Of a stretch of 64,000 nt of DNA, positions 51,090 through 59,813 are shown piece after piece. Each line of letters opens with the position of its first letter. Within the stretch, counting starts at the first letter, position 1. Source of the stretch: G965262015 sp965262015 (GTDB lineage Bacteria; Spirochaetota; Leptospiria; Turneriellales; CBDBES01); contig OZ253494.1 of assembly GCA_965262015.1 (NCBI GenBank), positions 1,798,001-1,862,000 on the forward strand, read 5' to 3'. The notes beneath the pieces were generated by a model, which ran no database searches, was not told the origin of the DNA, and worked only from the letters and a program-made list of their open reading frames with translations. The translations under genes and the position numbers were made by a program.

Positions 51090-51906
51090 CAAGTTTCCTC
51101 AGATTCTCTTCAACTGTGTTGTATAAGGCATGTGATTGATCTGCCATACTTTCTATAGCTGTTCGATAATGTGTATGTGCCTGTTCAAGGAGATGTTTCT
51201 TTTCTATCAGATTATTAGTTAATTGGGCTTGGCAATGATGAGTATAACCTAACATATTAGATATATATGGTGTTTTTTGTATGGCCGAAGCCCATTCCAG
51301 CGAAATAGTAGCTTTGTTATATTGTTTTTGTGATAGATAAACACGTGCTTCTATTACAAGTGCTTCTAATTTAGCTAATCTGTTAACTACCTTGCTTGTC
51401 TTTACAAATTGTATATGTCGTAAAGCCTCAGAATACTTCGCTTCATGTAGATATGCCCGGGCTATAATATTCAATAATTTTAGTTTATGCTTGTCTTGCG
51501 TAAGGTTTTTATATCCCTCTCGTGCAACTTGAATGGCTTGTGCGTATTGTTTGTCATGTAAATACAATAAACTTAATTCAATGTATATAGAAGGATGATT
51601 AGGTTCAGATAGCGAAAAACTTTTGAAGTGAGAAATAGCAGATTTATAATTTTTCAGATGCCAGTAATTATGTGCTGCTATGTATCGTAGATTGGAGTTT
51701 TGCAGATCAGAAATAATCACATGGCGAATATGATCTAGGGATTCTTCATAATTCTTTTGGTTGTAAGTTTGCACCGCTTTTTTAGTATATTCTGCAATGT
51801 ATTCTGGTGAAGCATCTTCCTTTTCTACAACAGGTAAAATCGCTTGGACAGTTAGAAAAAACATGATACAGAGATTATGGGAAAGACAAGTAGACACATC
51901 CTTCAT
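51079..51906 (-). CDS. Exported TPR-repeat protein
   Basis: An N-terminal hydrophobic segment (LCIMFFLTVQAILPV) precedes about five tetratricopeptide-like repeats (for example IYIELSLLYLHDKQYAQAIQ and LLNIIARAYLHEAKYSEALR). TPR arrays mediate protein-protein contacts; with the signal segment this one is probably periplasmic. The partner is unknown. It is divergent from fliA, with about 108 bp between them. Confidence 0.8.
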   Translation of the reverse strand: MKDVSTCLSHNLCIMFFLTVQAILPVVEKEDASPEYIAEYTKKAVQTYNQKNYEESLDHIRHVIISDLQNSNLRYIAAHNYWHLKNYKSAISHFKSFSLSEPNHPSIYIELSLLYLHDKQYAQAIQVAREGYKNLTQDKHKLKLLNIIARAYLHEAKYSEALRHIQFVKTSKVVNRLAKLEALVIEARVYLSQKQYNKATISLEWASAIQKTPYISNMLGYTHHCQAQLTNNLIEKKHLLEQAHTHYRTAIESMADQSHALYNTVEENLRKLDAN

Positions 51907-52014
51907 ATAGAAGCTAATTTATCTACGTCAAGTTTTTTTCAATCCATTTTAATTAAATACAAAATGAGTTGACAACAATAGAACAAGGACTAGCCTGATA
52001 GGCGGTATATAGTC

Positions 52015-52803
52015 ATGAGTTTATTTGCTGGATATGATGATCGTGAGGAGACAGAGGTTTGGAAAGAGTATAAACTTACCAAGTCTCTCGCTATTAGAGA
52101 GTACTTTGTTGGCAAATACGCTGCTCTAGTGAAGTATGTTGCAGGCAAGATATCCATTGGTATGCCCCAAAATGTAGAATTTAATGATCTGGTAAGTTAT
52201 GGTACATTTGGTTTACTGGATGCGATTGAGAAATATGATCCCACCAAAGAAGTTAAATTTAAGACATATGCTATGACTAGGATACGTGGTTCTATATTTG
52301 ATGAGCTACGAAAAATGGATTGGGTCCCTCGTACTGTACGCAGTAAAGCTAAAGATATTGAGCGTATTGTCATTGAGCTAGAGAATAGAATGGGACGTAC
52401 AGCTGAAGATCATGAAGTAGCACAAGAGCTGGATATGAGTTTAGCTGATTTTCATACACTTGTGAATCAGGCATCTGTCACCAGTCTAATATCTTTAAAC
52501 GATGTATGGCATAGAAATAGTGATTCAGAGGAATTTTCTTTTATTGATGCAATTGAATCACCTGTTAATATGAATCCAGATGTTCTGGTCGAACGAGAAG
52601 AAGTTAAGAATGTTATTATTGAGGCAATCAAGAAGTTGCCAGACAAAGAAAAAAAAGTGATTGTTCTATACTATTATGAAGATCTAACTCTCAAAGAAAT
52701 AGGTGAAATTCTTGAGGTGACTGAGTCTAGGGTATCACAATTGCATACTAAAGCAGTTATGCGTCTACGTGGTAAGTTATCGCAAATGAAAAACATCATG
52801 TAA
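52015..52803 (+). CDS. fliA: RNA polymerase sigma factor FliA/WhiG family (sigma28)
   Basis: A 262-residue sigma70-family factor of group 3. Region 2 is visible as FNDLVSYGTFGLLDAIEKYD followed by FKTYAMTRIRGSIFDELR, region 3 as RTAEDHEVAQELDMS, and region 4 as TLKEIGEILEVTESRVSQLH with an HTH. This family directs transcription of late flagellar and motility genes, so the flaB genes in this window are plausible targets, although I do not see a good sigma28 promoter before them. Start at the ATG with GGCGG upstream. Confidence 0.93.
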   Translation: MSLFAGYDDREETEVWKEYKLTKSLAIREYFVGKYAALVKYVAGKISIGMPQNVEFNDLVSYGTFGLLDAIEKYDPTKEVKFKTYAMTRIRGSIFDELRKMDWVPRTVRSKAKDIERIVIELENRMGRTAEDHEVAQELDMSLADFHTLVNQASVTSLISLNDVWHRNSDSEEFSFIDAIESPVNMNPDVLVEREEVKNVIIEAIKKLPDKEKKVIVLYYYEDLTLKEIGEILEVTESRVSQLHTKAVMRLRGKLSQMKNIM

Positions 52804-52815
52804 ATTAGGGTATCT

Positions 52816-53631
52816 TTGCAACATCCTTCTAAGATTTTAGAATCCTTAAGCATTAGCCCTTTAAAAAAATTTGGGCAAAGCTTTCTTGTTAATCCTGTAT
52901 TGCCTGCCTGGCAAGATGTCTTTACTAACTCTCATACAATTTTGGAAATTGGGCCAGGATTAGGTATGATTACCCAGTATTTGTTAGAACATTCAGGGCC
53001 TATTATTTTATGTGAAAAAGATATTATTCTATCCCAATTTTTACAAAAAGAATATAGCTCTACACACATTTATACTAACGACTTTTTACACATGAATCAT
53101 AGTATATGGGAAGAGCATGATGTACGATATATTATTTCTAATCTACCTTTTAATATGGCATCTCAGATTATGTTACATATTGCCACAAATTTATTGTTTG
53201 TAGAAAAATGTATTTGGGGTTTGCAGTATGAAGTGGCTTATCGTCTTACTCGACTTCAAAATAGTTTTTTATATTATTTTTTAACTGCTTTTGGTGATCT
53301 AACTTTTCTGAAGAAAGTAGGTAGAAATAATTTTTACCCTAGACCCAAAGTGGATACCGCATGGATATCATTTTCTCGCAATATTAAAATTGATGTGAAC
53401 AGGCAAGCTATCTTCAAATTATTTTTAAAGGCTATTTTTTGGGGTAAAAGGAAAAAAATTATTAACTCGTTAACAGGCAATCCTTTTTTACGTCAACATT
53501 CTACAACATGCCATTGGGCAGAAAAGATAGCTACAATACAAGATCAAAAAGCCAAATATTTATTGGAACGAAGGCCTGAACAACTTAGCTTCGAAGACTA
53601 TTATTTTTTATTTACTACTATAGCGTTTTGA
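52816..53631 (+). CDS. rsmA: 16S rRNA dimethyladenosine transferase (KsgA)
   Basis: The SAM-binding motif ILEIGPGLGMITQYLL and the downstream ISNLPFNMASQI (the catalytic NLPF motif) identify RsmA/KsgA, which dimethylates two adenosines near the 3' end of 16S rRNA during small-subunit assembly. KFGQSFLVNP at the N-terminus is the usual substrate-binding start. The best start is TTG at 52816, 12 nt after fliA. Its last 24 nt overlap the convergent serC. Confidence 0.94.
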   Translation: MQHPSKILESLSISPLKKFGQSFLVNPVLPAWQDVFTNSHTILEIGPGLGMITQYLLEHSGPIILCEKDIILSQFLQKEYSSTHIYTNDFLHMNHSIWEEHDVRYIISNLPFNMASQIMLHIATNLLFVEKCIWGLQYEVAYRLTRLQNSFLYYFLTAFGDLTFLKKVGRNNFYPRPKVDTAWISFSRNIKIDVNRQAIFKLFLKAIFWGKRKKIINSLTGNPFLRQHSTTCHWAEKIATIQDQKAKYLLERRPEQLSFEDYYFLFTTIAF

Positions 53632-54714
53632 AAAATCTTCCATAAAATTTATTAACGCTTGAATACTTTCTTCTCTAGCTGCATTGTAAATAGAAGCCCT
53701 AAGACCACCAATAGAGCGATGTCCTTTAAGGCCATTTAAACCTGATTGGGAAGCTTCTTCTACAAACTTTTTTTCTAGATCTTCGGCATTGTCTTGATTG
53801 ATACGGAAAACAACATTCATTAATGAACGATCTATTTTAGGGACTGGACAGAAAAAGAATGGCATTTCATCAATGGCCTTATATAGTAAGCCAGCCTTTT
53901 TTTCATTCCACTCTTGCATGGCATGTAGTCCACCATATTCATCTACCCATTTTGTGACTAAGCTTGTAGTAAGAATGGCTAGAGTTGGTGGAGTGTGGTA
54001 TAAAGAAGTATTCTCTGCATGTATTTGGTATTTTAAAATATTGGGTAGCTGATTTGGAGCACGCTCTAGTAGATCATCCCTAATAATTACCAAAGCTAAA
54101 CCCGAAATACCTAAATTCTTTTGCGTGCCAGCATAGATCATACCAAAACGTTCTATTGCGATAGGTCGAGACAGAATATCAGATGACATATCTGCTACCA
54201 TCGGTAACGAACCAGTATCAGGAAAATTCTTATACTGTGTACCAACAATGGTATTATTTGATGTAATATGTAGGTAAGCGTGTGTTGAGTCAAACTCCTG
54301 ATTTTGAATATTAGGCAATTCTAAAAACTTTTTATTTTTAGAGGATGCAATAACAGATACCTCAGCCAATCTATTAGCTTCGCTCACTGCTTTTTTAGAC
54401 CATATGCCTGTTTCGATGAAATCAATAGTTTGATTAGGTTTAGCAAGATTAAGAGGGGCCATACAAAATTGTAACGATGCTCCTCCTTGCAAAAAGAGTA
54501 CTTTGTAATTCGATGGTATGTTTAATAGTTTTCTTAAAGTGGCTTCAGTGTTTTCTAAAATTGCCTCAAATGTACTAGAACGATGGCTTGTCTCAACAAT
54601 AGACATGCCTGTGCCGTGAAAGTCAAGTAATTGTGACTGGATTTCTTTAAGTACAGAAAGCGGTAGAGTAGCTGGTCCAGCACTAAAGTTATGTACTCTA
54701 TCCTTATCTCTCAT
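53608..54714 (-). CDS. serC: Phosphoserine aminotransferase
   Basis: A 368-residue PLP enzyme with the SerC pattern: HNFSAGPATLPLSVL, HRSSTFEAI, LFLQGGASLQFCMAPLN, VADMSSDILSRPI, the PLP-Lys in AGTQKNLGISG, and C-terminal GLKGHRSIGGLRASIYNA. It transaminates 3-phosphohydroxypyruvate to phosphoserine. serA, the preceding pathway step, is 5 kb away at 59814. No serB gene is in the window. The 3' end overlaps rsmA on the other strand. Confidence 0.96.
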   Translation of the reverse strand: MRDKDRVHNFSAGPATLPLSVLKEIQSQLLDFHGTGMSIVETSHRSSTFEAILENTEATLRKLLNIPSNYKVLFLQGGASLQFCMAPLNLAKPNQTIDFIETGIWSKKAVSEANRLAEVSVIASSKNKKFLELPNIQNQEFDSTHAYLHITSNNTIVGTQYKNFPDTGSLPMVADMSSDILSRPIAIERFGMIYAGTQKNLGISGLALVIIRDDLLERAPNQLPNILKYQIHAENTSLYHTPPTLAILTTSLVTKWVDEYGGLHAMQEWNEKKAGLLYKAIDEMPFFFCPVPKIDRSLMNVVFRINQDNAEDLEKKFVEEASQSGLNGLKGHRSIGGLRASIYNAAREESIQALINFMEDFSKRYSSK

Positions 54715-54890
54715 ATCCGTGAGTGAAATACCTGTAAATGTTATACTGTGTCAATATTTTTTCATACTTAAATTGTGTAAAACTCAGAGACCTTGTATCT
54801 TGGTTAGATATCTGTTATAAAATAATTAATAATTTTATGTAGAATTTTAATTATTGTTGGCTTGCTACCACGGTTTAAATAGATATCATC

Positions 54891-55613
54891 ATGCTGATTG
54901 TATTTCGTGTCTTACCTGTCTGCATAGGTTGCGTTCTATTATTGTTACAACCATTACATTCTAGTGATGCTTTATCTTTTACTAAATCTTTTGTTGATCA
55001 AGTGAATCACCTTAGAGACTCTCTCTTGCAGAATAATAAACAACAAAACCAAAAAAAAGTACACCAAAAAATTGAAAAAATAACTCGAGGTTTGCTCTAC
55101 ATCAATAGAATATCAATGTTATCTTTAGGAAAATACTATAAAAAAATAACAGCATCAAAACGAAAACGCTTCAAAAATGCCTTCTACAGTATCTTAACTA
55201 ACAAGATAAAAACTGCACATTTATCTAATTTAAGCCTTAAACCAGGGCGTAAAAAAATACCCATAACCATTAAAACAGAAAAACAACTGAAAGATACTAC
55301 TTTTCAACAAAAGGCTGTTATGGTTAAAACTGAATACAAGGTACAAGATATCATCTACTACATAGATTTCTATTTCATTCGCAAAGATAAAAGTTTTTTG
55401 TTGTATGATGTATATGTAGATGAGGCATCATTACTCTTAGATTTTAAAAATCAGTTTGCTAAAGTTATTCGAGAAAAAGGTTTCTCTTACTTATTAAGTA
55501 AGCTAGAACGACAAGCCAAGAAAACAACCATTATTGGCGTTTCATCTGCTAAAACAACGAAGGTGCCAAAGACAGTGATCAAGCCTGTAAATAAAAGAAA
55601 GCCTAAAGCCTAA
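54891..55613 (+). CDS. MlaC/Ttg2D-like periplasmic phospholipid-binding protein
   Basis: A signal segment (about residues 3-26) is followed by a MlaC-type domain. ISMLSLGKYYKKITASKRKR corresponds to the family's conserved 'LG.yW...t..qr..F' segment, and YDVYVDEASLLLDFKNQF to the conserved 'DV...G.Sl....R.qf' segment. MlaC carries phospholipids across the periplasm between membrane complexes. The C-terminal 30 residues are basic and low complexity. It is followed 31 nt later by a TolC-family gene, so the two may form an envelope-transport unit; the other Mla genes are not in the window. Confidence 0.75.
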   Translation: MLIVFRVLPVCIGCVLLLLQPLHSSDALSFTKSFVDQVNHLRDSLLQNNKQQNQKKVHQKIEKITRGLLYINRISMLSLGKYYKKITASKRKRFKNAFYSILTNKIKTAHLSNLSLKPGRKKIPITIKTEKQLKDTTFQQKAVMVKTEYKVQDIIYYIDFYFIRKDKSFLLYDVYVDEASLLLDFKNQFAKVIREKGFSYLLSKLERQAKKTTIIGVSSAKTTKVPKTVIKPVNKRKPKA

Positions 55614-55644
55614 AAACTAAATAAGCATACTGCATTGATGCCCC

Positions 55645-57006
55645 ATGTATCGTATTATTCTATTGACATCACTACTAAATGTTAGTACATTATTGTCGTT
55701 GCATCCCATAGAAAAAATTTTTAAGCAAAAGCAACCACTACAGAAAATTGATTTTGAGGAAGGATTGATCATACTGCTCAAAAATAATGCCCAAATCTTA
55801 GAAGGGGAAGCAGGTATTATGAGCTTTAAAGCCATTAAAACTCAAGCCGATCAATCGATCATACCCACGATTAATGTATTAACATTTATAGGACCCAGTA
55901 TTAGTGTAACAGGTAATCCTCTAAATGTCCAAAGAGATTATTCCAAATGGGGTCCTCTCATGGCGGGTCAGTTAGAATTTGTATGGCCTATTTTTAATTT
56001 TGGTCGCTTTCGCAAGGCACGCCAAGCTGCTCAAGAAGGCTTGAAGGCAATAGAAGATAAACATCAAGCTGACATAAACAAACTTATTTTTAAATATAAA
56101 AAGCTCTATCTACAACATATTTTACTTAAAGAATATAAAACACTTTTAGATGGAGCCTTAAAAGAGATCCAGTCAATTCTTACAAAAGCTAAGGCCTTGT
56201 ATAAATCAGGTAATGGTAAAGTTTTGAAGAGAGATGTAGTAAAATTAAAACTCTACAAGCTTGAACTAGATAAATTGGCTGTAGAACATGAGTCTAGCCA
56301 GCTAACTGCACAAAGAGCCCTTGCACATTATCTAGGGTCTAATGCCATGATAGATATTATAGATACAAAATTTCCTGATATAAATGACGAAATACTTAGC
56401 TTAGATAAACTAATTACATTGGCTTTTGAAAAAAACCTTTCTTACAGTGCGTTGACCAAGGGGATTATTGCTAGAACAAAACAGCTAGAACTAGCAAAAA
56501 CAAAGATTCTGCCCGTATTTTTTCTTGGCTTGCGATTAAGTGGAAGCTATACTAACGTTAGAAACGATCAGGATAGTGCATTTGCCTATGACCCCTACAA
56601 CCGAAAAAATATAGAAGGTGCTCTAGGTATGCAATGGAAATTTAATTGGGGAGATTATATGTCTTCACGTCAAAGTACAGAAAGTGAATTACAAAAACTA
56701 CAAGCAAAAAAGCAAGAAGCTTATAGTGGTTTACCTCTTAAAGTATCCATGGCTTTTTGGGATGCTATCAAATCTGGGAAACATCTGTCCATTACCTACC
56801 AAAAATTTAAACAAGTTAGACAATGGAGCTTATCAGAATTAAATGCATATACCAATGGAATTGGTGAGACTAAAAACCTGATTGAAGCCTTGGGTGCTTA
56901 CCATGCTATAAAAAAGGATATAACCACTGAAAAATTTAACCACATAGTGGCTTGGTCAAAAGTTAGCTTAGAGGTAGGACGATATTCTTTGTTAAAAAAA
57001 CTGTAG
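55645..57006 (+). CDS. TolC-family outer-membrane efflux protein
   Basis: The 453-residue sequence shows the TolC/OEP pattern: two similar halves of long coiled-coil helices (KARQAAQEGLKAIEDKHQAD... and SSRQSTESELQKLQAKKQEA), beta-strand segments before each (LEFVWPIFNFGRF and MQWKFNWGDYMS), and a short conserved ARAxY-like region. The protein would form a trimeric outer-membrane channel. No inner-membrane pump is adjacent, but the MlaC-like gene upstream suggests a lipid- or toxin-handling export unit. The signal segment is short (residues 1-19). Confidence 0.85.
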   Translation: MYRIILLTSLLNVSTLLSLHPIEKIFKQKQPLQKIDFEEGLIILLKNNAQILEGEAGIMSFKAIKTQADQSIIPTINVLTFIGPSISVTGNPLNVQRDYSKWGPLMAGQLEFVWPIFNFGRFRKARQAAQEGLKAIEDKHQADINKLIFKYKKLYLQHILLKEYKTLLDGALKEIQSILTKAKALYKSGNGKVLKRDVVKLKLYKLELDKLAVEHESSQLTAQRALAHYLGSNAMIDIIDTKFPDINDEILSLDKLITLAFEKNLSYSALTKGIIARTKQLELAKTKILPVFFLGLRLSGSYTNVRNDQDSAFAYDPYNRKNIEGALGMQWKFNWGDYMSSRQSTESELQKLQAKKQEAYSGLPLKVSMAFWDAIKSGKHLSITYQKFKQVRQWSLSELNAYTNGIGETKNLIEALGAYHAIKKDITTEKFNHIVAWSKVSLEVGRYSLLKKL

Positions 57007-57009
57007 AGA

Positions 57010-57492
57010 ATGGCTAAAAAAAAACAGAAAACAAGTCAATCTATTTATCTAAAAAATAAAAAAGCTTATTATAACTATGAGATCATAGATAAAATTGAAG
57101 TAGGAATTATTTTGACTGGAACAGAGATTAAATCTATTCGAGCTAAGCAAGTTGACATAGCCCAGGCATATGTTAAGCACTATAAAAATGAGGTATTTAT
57201 TGTAAACATGCGGATTGATCCCTATGAATACGGTAGTTTTGCTAATCATGAACCAACACGTATGCGAAAACTACTTTTACATAAAAAACAAATTATAAAC
57301 TGTCAATCTAAAATACAAGAGAAAGGCTTGGTTTACGTGCCACTAGAGCTATATTTAAAGAAACATTTAGTAAAAATTATGATAGGATTAGGCCGTGGTA
57401 AAAAGCTATATGATAAACGTTCTGTTATACGTGATAGAGAGAACAAGCTTGATCTGGATAGAATGCGTAAACATACCCTAAAATATAAATAA
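57010..57492 (+). CDS. smpB: SsrA-binding protein SmpB
   Basis: A 160-residue basic protein with the SmpB pattern: NKKAYYNYEIIDKIEVGIIL, GTEIKSIRAKQVDIAQAYV, IDPYEYGSFANHEPTRMRKL, and the C-terminal GRGKKLYDKRSVIRDRE tail that enters the mRNA channel. It binds tmRNA (gene at 33322-33663) and is essential for trans-translation. It starts 3 nt after the TolC-family gene. Confidence 0.97.
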   Translation: MAKKKQKTSQSIYLKNKKAYYNYEIIDKIEVGIILTGTEIKSIRAKQVDIAQAYVKHYKNEVFIVNMRIDPYEYGSFANHEPTRMRKLLLHKKQIINCQSKIQEKGLVYVPLELYLKKHLVKIMIGLGRGKKLYDKRSVIRDRENKLDLDRMRKHTLKYK

Positions 57493-57505
57493 TTAGATCC
57501 TTGAA

Positions 57506-57704
57506 AGTTAGCACCATACCGAGCAAAATAAACTTGGTTGCTATTATTTACAAAAATTAACCTATAACCTGTATCTTCTTCAATTGCGTTGGTTTATGCA
57601 ACTGACACAGTTGTTCACGTTGATTGACCAAGAGTAATACTCTGTAATGAACACAGCTCATGAAACCCTTAAATTGTCCATAACTAGATTTGACTTTCCA
57701 AGAG
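57506..57704 (-). mobile_element. Degenerate MITE-like IS30 derivative
   Basis: The right-edge-like GTTAGCACCATACCGAGCAA, then AATAAACTTGGTTG, lies at the low end, and the left edge (minus strand GAAAGTCAAATCTAGTTATG, then GACAATTTAAGGG) at the high end. The interior is diverged from the other copies. It occupies most of the 286-bp gap between smpB and the next gene. Confidence 0.5.
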
Positions 57705-57778
57705 TTGCACACATTTTTTACAAATAACGATTGACTCCTACTAAAAAATAATTCTCCCATACGACACAGGTATAGGCC

Positions 57779-59809
57779 ATGTTACGTAAAGATACATATG
57801 AAGCTATCATGCCATGGAAGAAGGAATTCTTCAAGAATGTTGATGTCTTTGTTCAGTTAGGCTTAAGTAAGGAAGAGGCCCATAAACTGATAGAAGACTA
57901 TCTCAAGATGGTTTCTGTTAGCGTACCTACTCATGTCCTTGATACTTTGAGTGATCTGAATCTATCTGTTGACACAGATACTTACATCCCCTTTAAGCAA
58001 AATATTAGAGATTTTATGGTGAAGTTTTTGTCACCATTATTGTCACGTTTTAAAGTGAGTGGATTAGAGCATCTTGAAGAATTAGATAATTTAATAGATA
58101 AGTTTCCAGTAACCTTGGTATCTAATCATCTTAGCCATTTTGATACGGCAGCTATCTTTGTTAGTCTGTATAATGCTGGCGAGATTGGTAGAAGAATTGC
58201 AGAAAGGCTAGTTTTTATTGCAGGTCGCCCTATATTCCATTTCGATTTTACAAAAATTGCTGTGTATTTAATTAATAGCTTACTTATATTTTCTAGAAAA
58301 GACCTAACCGATCACGTTGGGATGGCTGACGCTATGACAAGAATCAATATGCGTTCTTTTAGAAGATCCGTTGCTTTGCAAAAAGCAGGTAAGATTATTA
58401 CTGTTTTCCCTGAAGGTACGCGTAGTCGAGATGGTAGACTTCTAAAATTTGTTGATGCTGTGTATCACTATACGGCTAATCGGTTGGTAATACCAGTGGC
58501 ACTTTCAGGTACTGACCAAGTGTTACCCCCTAACTCCTTTTTATTTAAAGTTGCCTCGGGTTCTGTGAATATTGGTAAGCCAGTGTGGATAGGGAATCTA
58601 TCCAGTACGAAAAGAGCCGAACTACCTAAAGATACACTAATTATTCATACAAGTAACAAATCTCAGCAAAAACAATATTATTTAGATACACTTGCCAGAT
58701 TGATTAGCACTAACTTGCAACATCATCAACATGGCACTTATCGTAATTTGTATTATAGTACGTTTAATTTTCAAGCACAAAATATTTTAATTGAGAAGCC
58801 TGCAAAACCTGATAAAATTATTTGCATTATTGGTCACTCTCGATTCTCTGTTGCAATAGCTACTGTCTTGAGCAATGGGAATAACTTGATTTATAATTTT
58901 ATTATAAATCAAGATGATGTTGATAATTTCAATATTGAAAGAGCTGACATAACACACTATCCATTGTTTAAGCTTCCGCCCAATATTATTTTCACATCTA
59001 ACCCAGATATAATTTTACAGGCAGATATGATTATTCAAGGAGCACATCCATGGACATTAGATATTTATTATCAGCCTTTATCTTATGTACTATCCCAAAC
59101 CAGTGTTCCTGTCATTAATATTCGTAAAGGTTTTACTTCTTCAGAAGGAGGGCTCATTACTACTGTTTTAGAGAAACAATATGGTATTAATAAAAATAGA
59201 CTTGTTGTAATAGCAGGTGCTAATTACCCTGATGAGATCATACAGAGAAAATATACGGGGTGTGAGCTAACTGCTCTTGTTAATTCATCTGTTATAGACA
59301 ATATCATCTCTTTGTTTAAAATAAGTCATTTCACTGTACGTCCTGCCTCGCAGATTAATGATGTTGTTGGCATGCAAGTAGCTGGTAACTTAAAAAATAT
59401 TTACGCTATGTTTATTGGTCTGATTGATGCTTACTATTCTAAGTTTTTAGGAGGCCATGCAGACAACCCTTTGTTCTATCTTTCAAGTGAAGTATTTGAT
59501 GAGATGGTAAGATTAGGTGTTAGCTTGGGAGGTGAAGAGAAAACTTTTCATGGTTTGTCTGGTTGGAATGATCTAATGTTAACTTGCTTTGGTAGAGATA
59601 CTCGTGATCGAAATTATGCTTATGATCTCATGTATGATAAAGCGAATCCCTTTAAACAGTCTTCTGGAGTTTTCTGTTTGAATGTGGTATGTCATTTGCT
59701 TGATTATAACTTTGATAATTATCCTATTTTATCAACATTGTATCATGTAATCAAACAAAAAACTTCGTTAGAAAAAGAGATAGGCATGTTGTTAAATAAA
59801 TTAAGTTAA
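57779..59809 (+). CDS. Fusion of PlsC-type acyltransferase and GpsA-like glycerol-3-phosphate dehydrogenase
   Basis: Residues about 75-310 are a PlsC/GPAT acyltransferase: NHLSHFD (HX4D motif) and FPEGTRSRDG (motif III). Residues about 345-676 resemble NAD(P)-dependent glycerol-3-phosphate dehydrogenase: INIRKGFTSSEG, GANYPDEII, VVGMQVAGNLKNIYAMFIG (with the catalytic Lys), and the C-terminal GWNDLMLTCFGRDTRDRN. The usual Rossmann GxGxxG is degenerate (CIIGHSRFSVAIA), so NAD binding is doubtful. The fusion would couple glycerol-3-phosphate supply to its acylation in phospholipid synthesis. No other gpsA is in the window. Confidence 0.87.
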   Translation: MLRKDTYEAIMPWKKEFFKNVDVFVQLGLSKEEAHKLIEDYLKMVSVSVPTHVLDTLSDLNLSVDTDTYIPFKQNIRDFMVKFLSPLLSRFKVSGLEHLEELDNLIDKFPVTLVSNHLSHFDTAAIFVSLYNAGEIGRRIAERLVFIAGRPIFHFDFTKIAVYLINSLLIFSRKDLTDHVGMADAMTRINMRSFRRSVALQKAGKIITVFPEGTRSRDGRLLKFVDAVYHYTANRLVIPVALSGTDQVLPPNSFLFKVASGSVNIGKPVWIGNLSSTKRAELPKDTLIIHTSNKSQQKQYYLDTLARLISTNLQHHQHGTYRNLYYSTFNFQAQNILIEKPAKPDKIICIIGHSRFSVAIATVLSNGNNLIYNFIINQDDVDNFNIERADITHYPLFKLPPNIIFTSNPDIILQADMIIQGAHPWTLDIYYQPLSYVLSQTSVPVINIRKGFTSSEGGLITTVLEKQYGINKNRLVVIAGANYPDEIIQRKYTGCELTALVNSSVIDNIISLFKISHFTVRPASQINDVVGMQVAGNLKNIYAMFIGLIDAYYSKFLGGHADNPLFYLSSEVFDEMVRLGVSLGGEEKTFHGLSGWNDLMLTCFGRDTRDRNYAYDLMYDKANPFKQSSGVFCLNVVCHLLDYNFDNYPILSTLYHVIKQKTSLEKEIGMLLNKLS

Positions 59810-59813
59810 AACT

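Noticed and set aside
51907..52014. TTGACA at 51969 as a standard promoter of fliA
   Set aside because: No acceptable -10 hexamer lies at 16-19 bp; the nearest TATATA is about 30 bp away.
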